This document shows, piece by piece, positions 43,640-53,989 of a DNA stretch of 64,000 nt (the stretch's first letter is position 1; the number at the start of each line of letters is the position of its first letter). Below the pieces are notes generated by a model. That model made no database searches, was not told the DNA's origin, and saw nothing but the letters and a program-made list of their open reading frames with translations. The DNA lies in the NCBI GenBank assembly GCA_002077065.1, contig NAJO01000033.1:310001-374000 (forward strand), given 5' to 3'. The position numbers were made by a program, and so were the translations under genes. Source of the DNA: Cryoendolithus antarcticus (Eukaryota > Ascomycota > Dothideomycetes > Cladosporiales > Cladosporiaceae).

Positions 43640-44224
43640 ATGAACGAAGCTGCCATGGCAATATCACCAGAGCATCAGACTGGTGCCGGTACGAGTAGTC
43701 CTGCGCATATCAAGCAGGAGCAAGTTGATGCGCCTGCTCTGAGCCTGCCTCGCGGTACTAAGCGTTCCGCAGATGTCCTCCAGGAGTCTGGGCAGGACCC
43801 CGAAGGCAGGTACGATTCTGTCAACACCGCAGAGCTGCCTGCGGAAGCTGGTGGACCCCAGGCGAAGCTTGCCGAAGTCGAGAAGGCGCGAAAGAACGCG
43901 GACGCTCAAGTCCGGTATCTGCTTGTGAAACGCGCAAAGCATGTCGTAGCTGCGAAGGAAATAGAGCAGCGCTATGTCAAGGATCATGCATGGGCTGAAG
44001 GCGAGCTCTTGCGCATTGACGAGCGTATCGCTGCCAAACAGGCAGACTGTGACAGGCTGGCTGTCGAAGTGCAGGATGCCGTTGCCGCAGTGCAGGCTGA
44101 GTCGCAGCAGCAACGTCGACAGTTTGAGGCGCGTGTGCAGAAGTGGGATGATGCAATGGTGGCCAAGATGGCCAAAGTGGACGATGACAAATTGGCCCGG
44201 ATGTTCGACGCAATGGAGGGTTGA
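43640..44224 (+). CDS. Orphan protein C: coiled-coil tail only
   Basis: A single exon of 194 residues, taking ATG 43640 as start; 43655 is an alternative, and the open frame extends back to 43454. A disordered front contains HIKQEQVD, a match to the SUMO-attachment pattern (hydrophobic-Lys-x-Glu, Lys25), and GTKRSADV. From about residue 75 a continuous coiled coil follows (AKLAEVEKARKNAD...RRQFEARVQKWDD), ending in KLARMFDAMEG. The plan matches the tail half of gene A (charged linker with a KR cluster, then a coil ending in a short LxxMLxxxE-like tip), but residue identity is low. No head domain can be found. The function is unknown. Confidence 0.55.
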   Translation: MNEAAMAISPEHQTGAGTSSPAHIKQEQVDAPALSLPRGTKRSADVLQESGQDPEGRYDSVNTAELPAEAGGPQAKLAEVEKARKNADAQVRYLLVKRAKHVVAAKEIEQRYVKDHAWAEGELLRIDERIAAKQADCDRLAVEVQDAVAAVQAESQQQRRQFEARVQKWDDAMVAKMAKVDDDKLARMFDAMEG

Positions 44225-44328
44225 GAACTGTACCTACGAAGAGGGCACCAACGCCCCAGAAGTCATCCGATTGCACTTGCCCGGTCACATGGATGGCTTG
44301 ACGCCCATCACCCACTCACCAGCCTCCC

Positions 44329-45311
44329 TCAACATACATCCTCAGGCTCATCAACCTCGCCACTCACTGGCCCGAGATCTCCGTTCAGCGTCCTCCCGAA
44401 CAGCTCGAGCAGCATCTGGAAGCAAATCCCAGCAAGCGCTGGATCATAGCGGCCCTTGGACAGCTCATCACGAATGAACGCATGCTGAGCCCAGGCGGGC
44501 TCATAGAACGAGAATGCAGTACCTGCCTCATGGAGGGCCTTGCGAATGAGATCGCGACCGTCGGGAGGGACGTGCGTGTCTTTCTTGCCGAAGATCTGAA
44601 GATGGTAGGGTCAGTGGCAGGGGCGACTCGCAGCCGGGGCTCTCTATAGCAAATGCACACTGCTTACCATAACGAGCTCGCCCTTGATGTCTTTGATGCG
44701 GTCTAGACTGTCGTCTTTCTTGCCTTCACCCAGCGTCCGTGAATGGATGTCTGTGGCGAAGTAACATACTGCGGCCTTTATGCGTTTGTCAAAGGCGCAG
44801 CGGAAGGCTAGATGGCCTCCAAGGCACATGCCGGTAGCACCCTACCCTCGCAATCAGTAACGATTCAATATGTTCTTGTCTCGATGATACTCACTGCGTG
44901 CTGTTAGTCAGAGCTCATGATGCGTCAAGACATCACCCTACCTATCCGCCCATTACACGTCTCCAACCCCACCAGCAAATCAATACTCAGCGTAGCATCC
45001 TCATCATACGCAGACACCTTCTTCGCGACCTTCCAGTCATTGCCCTTGTCTGTCCCCGTACCATCGTAGGCAAGCGCCTCCGGTCCAGTGAACTCGTGGT
45101 AGCTCGATGGAGCCGCACAGATGTAGCCATGGCTGGCGATCTGACGGCAGAAACGAGCCACAGGTCCAGTGACTTGGTAGATCTCGCTGAAGACGACTAC
45201 GCCTGGGAACTTTGCTTTCGGGTAGTTGGGGATTGAAGGATGGAAGAGGAACACTCGCATGTCGCCGCCGGCTTTGGTCGGAACATCTTTGTGGGATTCG
45301 ATGATCAACAT
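44329..45311 (-). CDS. Dienelactone hydrolase family protein
   Basis: Three exons, 45311-44937, 44841-44668 and 44595-44329, give 271 residues. It starts MLIIESHKDVPTKAG as usual for the fungal family; AKFPGVVVFSEIYQVTGPVA and AAPSSYHEFTGPE follow. The catalytic triad is visible: Cys in GMCLGGHLAFR, Asp in FGKKDTHVPPDG and His in WAQHAFIRDE. The enzyme class hydrolyses dienelactones or related small esters in the cytosol. The first intron is unusual: the donor that would give the family sequence (ATAG|GTAGGG) puts the next exon out of frame, while GTGATG five bases further (44936) keeps the frame but inserts two residues (RG) just before the nucleophile strand. The gene is divergent from ERG4 (412 bp between starts). 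Confidence 0.82.
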
Positions 45312-45723
45312 ATTGGAACCGCGATCTAGAGGGTAGATGATGATTATCTCGTCCGGGTTCACCTCATCATCCACTGCATATCGCGGATGAAGTTCAAGAC
45401 GATAGTGGACCTCACCGGCACTTTGTCATTGGCTGAGCAAGCATATCACCAGGAGTAGTAAGCCTTCCGGCTCAGGTACAGCCGTTGTCGATCGTGCCAG
45501 ATTTGTGGCGTCGAGTCGCAAAATATTGGACTTGCGGCATCCCGCGGAGAGAGTAAATAGTCCACCGCTAGACTCTACTACTTCCTTGCGCCTACGCGCT
45601 CTCATAATCATTGTATCCACATTGCCGCCGCGGTGAAATCTGGGATAGCTCGCGACCCAGCCATTGGCCTGACTCGGGTGGACTGCAGCAGATTTTGTGT
45701 TTTGGTGAATTGCAGACGCGACG
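45312..45723. promoter_or_regulatory. Divergent promoter of dienelactone hydrolase and ERG4
   Basis: 412 bp separate the two start codons. No defined sterol-response or other element could be assigned. Confidence 0.35.
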
Positions 45724-47432
45724 ATGACCATCACACGGTCACAGACAGGCAAGACGCCAAGGTGAGTGCTGCGGAATGTCTGGGACAAGTCACTGTACTA
45801 ATGATCGCTGCAGGAAAGAAATGCCTGAAGGGTTCGTCGAGACGCCCACACGGCAGCGCAACACGCGCAAGAGCACAGCTGAGAACTTGCTCTCGGAGAA
45901 TGCGCCGCCCATTGTGACAGGGCGCGATCCCGTGGTATCAATTCCGAAAGATGAGGCGAAGAAGATCCTCACGAAGGACCTCAATGGGCACGTCAATGGA
46001 GCGCCCAAGGGCAAAGTCGTGGACGGCTGGCTGGAAGGAGGAGACCCCAAGATCGACCACAACCCACACTTCGACTTTGGCGGATCGTTCGGCGTGACGG
46101 GCATGATGATCGGCTTCCCACTATTGATGTGGTACATGTGGATCGGCGCGACATACTACGATGGCAAGTTCCCGTCAGAGCCCAGCATGGATTGGAGCCA
46201 TTGGATAAAGCACATGGGCAATCTGGTCTATACTGGCGCATTCCCTCACTTGAAGGCCTGGACGATCTACTGGACCTTCCTCATCGTGCAAGGGATCATG
46301 TACATGACCCTCCCCGGCGTGTACTCAACCGGCAAGCCACTCCCACACGAGGGCGGCAAGCAGCTTCAATACTACTGCAACGGCGTCTGGTCCTTCTTCA
46401 CCACCATCGCCATCGCCCTTGGCCTGCACGTCACCGGTGTCTTTCCCTTGTACACTCTCATCGACGAATTCGGCCCCATCATGAGTGTCGCAATCATCTC
46501 CGGCTACCTCGTCAGCATTGTCGCCTACATTTCCGCACTCGCCCGCGGAGCCCAGCACCGCATGACAGGCTACCACGTCTACGACTTCTTCATGGGCGCT
46601 GAGCTAAACCCGCGCATGTTCGGTTGGCTAGACTTCAAGATGTTCTTCGAGCTACGCTTGCCATGGTTCATCCTCTTTTTGACGACCCTTTCAGCGGCAG
46701 CCAGACAGTACGAACAATACGGCTTTGTGTCAGGCGAAGTCTGGTTCTTACTCATGGCGCACTTCTTGTACGCCAACGCCTGCGCCAAGGGAGAGGAGAT
46801 GATCGTAGTGACCTGGGACATGTACTATGAGAAATGGGGCTTCATGCTCATCTTCTGGAACTTGGCTGGTGTGCCGCTGAGTTACTGTCACTGCACCATC
46901 TACCTCGCGAACCACGACCCGAGCGTGTACGCGTGGTCGAAACCTGCGCTCTTCTTCCTCTTCAGCTCCTACCTCTTCGCCTACTGGGTCTGGGATACCG
47001 GCAACAGCCAAAAGTGCATGTTCCGCAGCGCTGAACGAGGCTACGATCAACATCGCAAGACGTTCCCTCAGCTGCCGTGGAAGTTCGTCAAGAACCCTAA
47101 GGTCATCAGGACGGCTTCTGGAGACTCGCTGCTGTGTGATGGCTGGTTCAAGTATGCGAGGAAGATCCACTACACTGCGGATCTGTACTTTGCAGTAACT
47201 TGGGGTCTCATCACTGGTTTCCAAAGTCCGTTCCCGTGGTTCTACCCTGCTTTCTTCTCGGTCATGATTGTGCACCGCGCGTATCGGGATATCCAGAGGT
47301 GTAAGGAGAAATATGGGGAGGCTTGGGTGGAGTATGAGAGGAGGGTGCCGTATTTGTTCATTCCGGTATGTTGGATGTCCCTTGCTGATGGTGCAGGACG
47401 ATTGCTGACATTACTCCTAGTACGTGATATAA
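45724..47432 (+). CDS. ERG4: Delta(24(24(1)))-sterol reductase
   Basis: Three exons: 45724-45761, 45814-47365 and 47421-47432 (only four codons, TAC GTG ATA TAA); 533 residues. Exon 1 starts [12 protein letters not shown] and joins in frame through AG|GTGAGT...CTGCAG|G. The protein has a charged N-terminus of about 100 residues and then eight or more membrane segments. Family marks are [70 protein letters not shown] and [12 protein letters not shown] followed by YVI. ERG4 reduces the C24(28) double bond of ergosta-5,7,22,24(28)-tetraenol with NADPH in the ER, the last step of ergosterol synthesis. All typical segments are present, so it should be active. Convergent with the HAD gene, 209 bp apart. 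Confidence 0.93.
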
Positions 47433-47641
47433 GTATCGCAAGGCCATCTGGCGCGCGCCCATTGAGCTGCTGCAGTTTGTCTGTCAACCTCAGGCGATGC
47501 AGGAGTGAAGACATGCAGAGAGTGCTCGATAATTGCCTCTGCTGTATATACTATACTAATGTACATACATCCTTGATGTACCGCCATGTGGCTCTCATCT
47601 ATCGTCTATCATGTACATTGCAGCTCTCATGGCCCTGTTCG

Positions 47642-48916
47642 TCACTCCTTCTCCGTCTTGCTCTCCCACCCACTGTCCCTCAGCGCCCACTTCACAGCCT
47701 CCCCAACATTCTGCACCAGCGCATCCGGCCTCGCATACTCCGGCGCTTCATCCCCACGAATCCCACTGAACACCCCAGTCTTGACCAGTAAACTCCGCCA
47801 TTGACTCCCATACGGGCTATCATACGCATTCGAACCCCTGATATCGCTCTCCGGGTTATCTCCCACCATGTACACTTTCCGCAGCGGATTGTTCAGTCCA
47901 GGTGCTCCAAACAGCGTCTTACGACGCGCCCTAAGCCTCCTCTCCGCAAACTCATACGTAGCCTGACTCGGCTTGCCAATCACTGTGTGCTTCAACTCTG
48001 CACCGTTCGTAACCTTGTCCCACAGCCCAGCGAAACTATGCTGGAACCCTCCTTGGCCTAGGCGAGGAAGAGGGTGTGCAGAAGCCCACCAAAGATCGGG
48101 GTTGGAGTAGTACAGATGCGGTTGAGAGTCTTGCAGATAGCCGTTGTTGGGCAGCGTGGCATTGCCGTTCTTGGGCGAGAGCGTGCCGAGGACTCCTTTC
48201 GAGGAGAGGAGGAGGTCGAGCAGGATCGTACTGTCTAGACCCCAGTCGCGGGGATCATTGTACACGAATATCGCGTCTACTTTCAGCGGCTCTGCAGGGG
48301 GTAGTGGTCGGGCGAAGGAGCTGTAGTAATCTAAAAAGTTCCTCGCGAAGGGCCAGACCTCAGGGTGGGCTATCAGGATATCCGCAGGCGTGACCACATT
48401 CTCGAATCCATAGCTCCGCGCTACCTCGGCGCATTTCGAGCCATCTCCGCCTGCTACTAGCACGGTCTTCGAGTGCAGGTGCGTGAGCTCTGCGAAGGGC
48501 GTGTGGGATTGGACTAGCAGGGAGGTGTCGAGCTCGATGTCGAGTTTGTTGGATAGGTCTTCTATTCGCTCAGCTTCGGTCTTGCCGCCGCCATTGGTGA
48601 GGAGGATGAAGGGGATGCATTGGGACTGGAGATGGAGGAGGGCGGACCGGGCGGAAGGTATTGGGGTGGAGGAGCGGAGGAGGACGCCGTCGATGCTGGA
48701 AGATTGTCAGACTCGAGTTCGCCTTGGCCTGTGCAGAATAGCTCACTCGAACGCGAAGGCGAAGTCAGGAACCTTGGTCTGCGGTGGAGCGGATTGAAAG
48801 CCTCGTCTCGGCTCAATGCATCGCCATGATGAGGGACCTAAGGTGGCTCCACGGTGTGCTCCACGAACGCCATTGGCACGTCTGAGACCTCCTAGCGGTC
48901 TCAATACAGCTGCCAT
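47642..48916 (-). CDS. HAD-superfamily IIA hydrolase (CECR5/YKR070W-like)
   Basis: Two exons, 48916-48747 and 48695-47642, give 407 residues; the 51-nt intron (GTGAGC...TTCCAG) splits the catalytic motif and joins it as FAFDIDGVLL. HAD motif I is DIDGV, motif II is FILLTNGGG, and motif III/IV is [32 protein letters not shown] precedes it, as in subclass IIA. The first 45 residues are Arg/Gly-rich without acids, suiting a mitochondrial presequence, as known for the yeast relative YKR070W. The family contains phosphatases of small molecules; the substrate here is unknown. The C-terminus ([12 protein letters not shown]) is ordinary. Confidence 0.86.
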
Positions 48917-49382
48917 ACGCTGTCAGATGAGTCGATAGCTTCAGTCATTGTGAGCCACAGGACTGCAGCAGCTGGACAGATGTGAGGTGATCCTGAGGGA
49001 GGCTTGGCCTGACAAACATCATGCCTATTACAACACCCTGACTCTTACAATGGTCGTGGCTCAACTGATCTCGTTTGATGGTCACGAAGATCGAGCTCTG
49101 AAGTGAGTGAACATTACTGTAGCTACGATACTTGGAGGCTCTACCGGATTGCGAGCGTCTCTCCCAACATTCCCTTCGCTGCTAACATCTATTCCCGAGT
49201 CCTGTCCCGCGGCTGCCTTCGCCAGTCCAACAATGCAATGCCACCAAACGCTAGATGCAAGTCCACGCTATGTCAATTCCTCATGTGAAGCTTCTTCTCC
49301 ACGCAGCGGAGGTGGCTGTCCATAAAAGCTGACGTCGTCCACGAGTCTCTCCAGTCTCTACTATCTGCAGACCCTCAGTCTC
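48917..49382. other. Intergenic spacer
   Basis: 466 bp upstream of the HAD gene and downstream of the monooxygenase; nothing recognised. Confidence 0.45.
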
Positions 49383-50633
49383 TCACGCCATCTTCTCGAA
49401 CGCGGCATATCGCATCAGCGTAGGCTGTCTGTTCTCGGCAGTATTCTTCTTGTCAGCAGGCGACATTCTCCCCACAATCCAAGCCACGACTGTGATCAAC
49501 CGCTGAAACACCCAGCGATGCAATCGACCAGCAGGATGCAATATCTTCGGGCCAGAAGACGGGTCCGGCAGATGTGAGTTGACGATCGGGCGGAACACAT
49601 TCTCGTACGCCGCAAATGCCCGCTGTGGATGCTCTCCTTCTTTCAGCGTGCTCATCTCGCCAGCGAGGTAATAAGCAGACATCAAAGCAAGCGACGCACC
49701 CATCCCAGCTAGTGGTGTCGGACAGAATGCTGCGTCGCCCATGCAGATCACGCGAGAAGTGTGCCAGTAAGGCATCCTGATCTGCTGCAAGCTTTGAAAG
49801 TAGAAGTCCGGCGACTCGGGCATTGCATCGACCAGCCGTTTGGCCTCCCAGCCAAGGTTGGAGTACTCATTTGCGATATGCTTTTCCTGCGTCAAGCGAT
49901 CCGCACGCTTGACGTCCTCCCACGACTTCTTCTGCGCTGCATTCCGTGGCACGCATGTGAACATCGCTCTGGTCGTGCCGTGCGGGTCTGGCCTAGTGCC
50001 GACGATCTTGGAGTCTAGGGCTTGGAACAGATTCCAGTACTTGTTGTCGTTGGCGGATTTGGGGGCCGTGAAGTAGGCTGCGTAGACGCCCATGTCGACG
50101 ACGCTGACAGCGGACTCGGGGAAGCACATGCTGCGTGTCTTCGACCATTGCCCGTCAGCCGCGATTAGAGCGTCGAAAGACTCCGTCTCGCCATCGCTAA
50201 GCTCAACTCGATCGAGCTCGTCGCCATCCTGTTTGCTCGAAAACACGCGCTTGATAGTAGTGCCGAACCGGAAATGCACGTTCGGCAAGACTTTCGTAAC
50301 TTCGTAAGTGATCAACGCAAGATCGCCCCGCAAAATCTCGAGCTCGGATGTTGGCCCGCCAGCTCCTGTTACTGGAAAAGCCGCGAAAGGTCGGCCTTTG
50401 GGGCTGATGAATTGAGTGCCTTCTTCGGTGGTGTTGTATCGTCGGACTTGCTCCATCAGGCCCATCTTCTTGATGACGTCGATTGCTTGGTCCTCGATGT
50501 CGACATTCTGGCCGTGAGCGAGTAGTCGTGGTGCTTTCTCAAGGACGGTCACGTCGATATGGCGGCCTGCTTTGGCGAGAAAGTAGGCTGCTGTTGGGCC
50601 AGCTATGCCGGCGCCGCTGATGATAACACGCAT
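49383..50633 (-). CDS. FAD-dependent monooxygenase (aromatic hydroxylase-like)
   Basis: A single exon of 416 residues. The ATG at 50633 begins directly with the dinucleotide-binding motif MRVIISGAGIAGPTAAYFLA (GxGxxG); the frame is open upstream but only from a non-ATG codon. The DG motif is LIAADGQWSKTR, and the second FAD motif is GDAAFCPTPLAGMGASLALM. VTVLEKAPRL holds the ribose-binding Glu. These three motifs define the PHBH-like flavoprotein hydroxylases, which use NAD(P)H and oxygen to hydroxylate aromatic or other substrates; the closest type is the group with FAD-binding domain 3. There is no membrane anchor apart from a weak hydrophobic patch near the end (LITVVAWIVGRM). The substrate is unknown, and it has no cluster partners. 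Confidence 0.87.
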   Translation of the reverse strand: MRVIISGAGIAGPTAAYFLAKAGRHIDVTVLEKAPRLLAHGQNVDIEDQAIDVIKKMGLMEQVRRYNTTEEGTQFISPKGRPFAAFPVTGAGGPTSELEILRGDLALITYEVTKVLPNVHFRFGTTIKRVFSSKQDGDELDRVELSDGETESFDALIAADGQWSKTRSMCFPESAVSVVDMGVYAAYFTAPKSANDNKYWNLFQALDSKIVGTRPDPHGTTRAMFTCVPRNAAQKKSWEDVKRADRLTQEKHIANEYSNLGWEAKRLVDAMPESPDFYFQSLQQIRMPYWHTSRVICMGDAAFCPTPLAGMGASLALMSAYYLAGEMSTLKEGEHPQRAFAAYENVFRPIVNSHLPDPSSGPKILHPAGRLHRWVFQRLITVVAWIVGRMSPADKKNTAENRQPTLMRYAAFEKMA

Positions 50634-52013
50634 GCTGGGTGGTGAAGTCACTCGTGAGCGAGATGATCTGGGATGTAATGGCTCAAGCTTTCTGAACGGA
50701 TGAAGAGAAGTGATGGTTTGGGAGGAATTGTTGATGAGTTGCAAATTCGACACTGTTGCAGCAGTGCGGATGGACTTATACCTGCTCCTATTGCCGCACT
50801 TTTAAGAACGTTGACGGACAATACTTCACTCCGTTTGCGAAATCAAAACGCTCACAGATGTGATGAAGGTGACGTTGACATTGTTTGCGAGGGCATTTCA
50901 GGACATTCGGGCGATGAATGCCCGGCTCCGCCAGCGACGTTGATAAGGAGCATTGCAGAGTTTCGATGGGAATGCACGTAAGATCAGGTCTGGCAATGTG
51001 CTCCCAAGCGAAATATGTGGGCTCTCCTTATTGAACTGTCCACCAACGGGAAATAGATCAACCCGGCTTTTGTCTCTCCACATTCTGGCTTACTGCTCTT
51101 GCGCGTCTACACAGATAATCATGACTGGAACCGTCTGAGCCTCAGGCCGCTAAAGGGCCGCCTGCCACCATCTCGTCACTTGCTGACGCTGCACCGCCTG
51201 CAAGCATCGACAAGAATTATACCCGAGTGGATACCATCGAGGCCGGGCGGAAGTCCGTTGTCACTGGTAATGCGGGAGAAGGAAATAAAGTTGTTGCTTT
51301 ACGAACGATGCCTTCAGCACCATGCGACCTGCCATGTCGCTTCGACTTGAACAACGGCAGAAGCGGTAGCCTTCGAACGCTTCTTCAACATCCTCGAGTC
51401 AGTACTTACCGTTCCTGCAGCGATGCTTGCCAGGTACTCGCAGCGGTTAAACTGCGAAAGTGCAGTACGAACCACTGGATAAAGGCGGGATCTGCAGTAT
51501 TTGAACCTCCATCTCTTGGCTAATAGCAGGCTGACATCAATTTACAAGGTCACAGTCGCATTGTAGTAGGTTTGAAGTCCAAAGGAAGGCATGCTGTCAA
51601 GCACATTGAGATGCAACGAACATGAAACACTTGCGTTCTTCGAAGACAAGCCGCACAAGATCTTCTCGAACCATGGCGTTATGCAGCGTGATGAAGATCG
51701 CCCTCCACACACTCCGCTCCGGGGTTGACTGGATATCCCCGCATACCGAAAGGTCAATGTTCTCGGGTAGCGGGACAGGCTCGTCTTCACTAGGATCATG
51801 CGGCCATTTTGATGTGCTGTGGGACTAAAGTGCTACCCGCTGATGACACAATATGGCTCTAGCATTGCTACACTATGCCGGCTAATTGAACGATGAAGAA
51901 TATGCCACCGTGATGCTGGTAGGTATGGGTGCAGGTATAAGTCTGTGAGTATGCCTCTCAACCACGTCGATCTTTCCTCTCACGAAGCAGAACCAACGTG
52001 ACAAGCTGCCATC
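50634..52013. other. Divergent intergenic region
   Basis: 1.38 kb between the monooxygenase (-) and the GH93-like gene (+). Short frames on both strands are unconvincing. Nothing recognised. Confidence 0.5.
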
Positions 52014-53379
52014 ATGCTTTTCTCACTTCTTGCATCCGCGGCTCTTGCCCAAGTATCCTTCGCACATCCTCCTGGTAAGCCACCAGGACACGGTGGACCA
52101 CCAGGACATGGACCACCAGGGCATGGCCCGCCACCACCTCCACCAGCGCCGCTAGCTCCCCCAGCGCCGGTGAATGGATCTGCGCCACAGCCATGGGGCT
52201 ACTTTAACAACGTGACGATCTACCAGCCTAAGGGCAAGGAGAGCATCACCTACCCTCGCTTCGTCGAGCTCGAGGACGAGACCATCATCGCCACCTCGGC
52301 CCTCTCCGGCAACAACCCCAACTACTTCCCCGTCTTTGAGAGCAAGGACGGCGGCGCCAGCTGGACCTACATCTCCAACCTGACCGATCAAGTCAACGGC
52401 TGGGGTTTCAGCGCGCAGCCAGCTCTGACTGAGCTTCCATTCCCGCTCGGTGGCTACCCTGCGGGCACCATTCTCGGCTCTGGCAACAGCTGGAGTGGAA
52501 ACGGTACCAAGATCGATCTGTACGCTAGCACGGACAGGGCGAGGACCTGGCACTTTGTCAGCCATATCGCTGCGGGTGGCCCACCGAACACCACGAACGG
52601 TGCTACGCCTGTCTGGGAGCCGACGCTGCTGTGAGTGTGCCGTAACGAAGATATTGCAAGCCCGAAACTGACATGGATCCAGTCCCTACAATGGCGAGCT
52701 TGTAGCCTACTACTCCGACCAGCGCGACCCGCTGCACGGCCAGAAGCTCTCCCACCAAGTCTCCACAGACCTCAAGACCTGGGGCCCAGTTGTCAACGAC
52801 GTTGCCTACGACCTCTACGAGGCTCGCCCGGGCATGACCAACATCGCGTTCATCAAGCCTCTGAACAAGTGGATCCTTGTCCATGAGCGCCCAATCGGCA
52901 ACTCCAGCTCGTACGGTGTCAACTACCCAGTGTACTACGTCATCGCTGATACGCCGCTCACATTCGGCCAACATGAGGATATGCCGCTAGTTGTCAACAA
53001 CAAGACCGCGCCCAACGCTTCGCCTTACGTTCAGTGGTCGCCGCTTGGTGGACCGCTGGGTACGATTGTCGTGTCCGATGCTGATACTCGTGGTGTGTAC
53101 ACCAACCAGGCTGGTGGTGCGCTCGACAAGGTACGTTTTCTTATTCAAATATCGTCCTCGCGACAGTACTGACTAGTTTCGTAGTGGGAGGAGCATGCCA
53201 CACCCGCTGGAGCTGTATACAGCCGCGCTGTCCAGATCTTCAAGAAGCGTCCGGACCACTTGCTCATCTACGGTGGTGCGACATACGATGACCGTGCCAA
53301 GGGCATTCAGACACCGTTCTCGGCCACTGTCGTCAACCTGTTGGAGACGCTGAAGCAGCCGGCTGATGTGCCTACTTGA
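52014..53379 (+). CDS. Secreted GH93-like / sialidase-fold beta-propeller protein
   Basis: Three exons, 52014-52630, 52683-53130 and 53185-53379; 419 residues; introns of 52 and 54 nt. A signal peptide (MLFSLLASAALAQVSFA) is followed by a 35-residue Pro/Gly/His repeat linker (units like PPGHG). The body has Asp-box-type turns (SKDGGASWTY, STDRARTWHF), ITYPRFVELEDETIIATSA, VWEPTLLPYNGELVAYYSDQ, STDLKTWG and ARPGMTNIAF. This fits a six-bladed propeller of the GH93 exo-arabinanase or sialidase-like group. GH93 members release arabinobiose from plant arabinan; the present activity is not proven by the sequence, and catalytic acids were not assigned. The His-rich linker could bind metal or simply space the domain from the wall. 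Confidence 0.78.
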
Positions 53380-53989
53380 ATGTAGCACATTGATCGTCTG
53401 ATCTTCACACGACATGATCAAGTAGCATATCATAAGTAACAATGAAAATAACGCAAAGCGAATATCTCGATATGGGTTACATCCCTCGTTACTGCGTGCT
53501 GCGTCAAGTACCTTACGAGCGCGAAATTTTGTAGTTGACCTTGACCGCGGCGATCACATGTGTAGGCTTCTGTGCTGAATCCATCGGATGAGTGACTTGA
53601 GTGCGTTCCGAGGTCGTTGTACACGCAAATTGTCAGTGTCGCGGGCAAGTCTACCCTGTGCGTATTTCTAGAAGAACAGTCGCGATGCAGTCTTCGCAAC
53701 GTTCGTTTGAAGTGCTGTCGAGAGTCTTTGTCATGAGAGTGAGGAACTCGGGAGTTGCCGCTTAACCCCCCGCCATCTGGAGAGAGCGTGGGTCATATCG
53801 TCACATCACGGCAGCCATCTCTTCTTCCTCCCTGCCAGACGCCTTCGTGGTAGTCCGCCAATCGCAAACCTTTCGACATCATCTAACTTGGCCTTCGCTT
53901 GCCACAGTCAATACCAGGCACCTGCGTGATCCTCCGCAGTCCACTGCCTGTTCTCATCACGACGTTCATTCTCCACCCTCTCCTCGGCC
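53380..53989. other. Intergenic spacer
   Basis: 610 bp between two plus-strand genes, with probable 3' UTR and the leader of the RING gene; nothing else recognised. Confidence 0.45.

Noticed and set aside
49383..50633. Monooxygenase plus drug transporter as a detoxification or toxin cluster
   Set aside because: They are 11 kb apart with housekeeping genes (SCO1, ERG4) between them.
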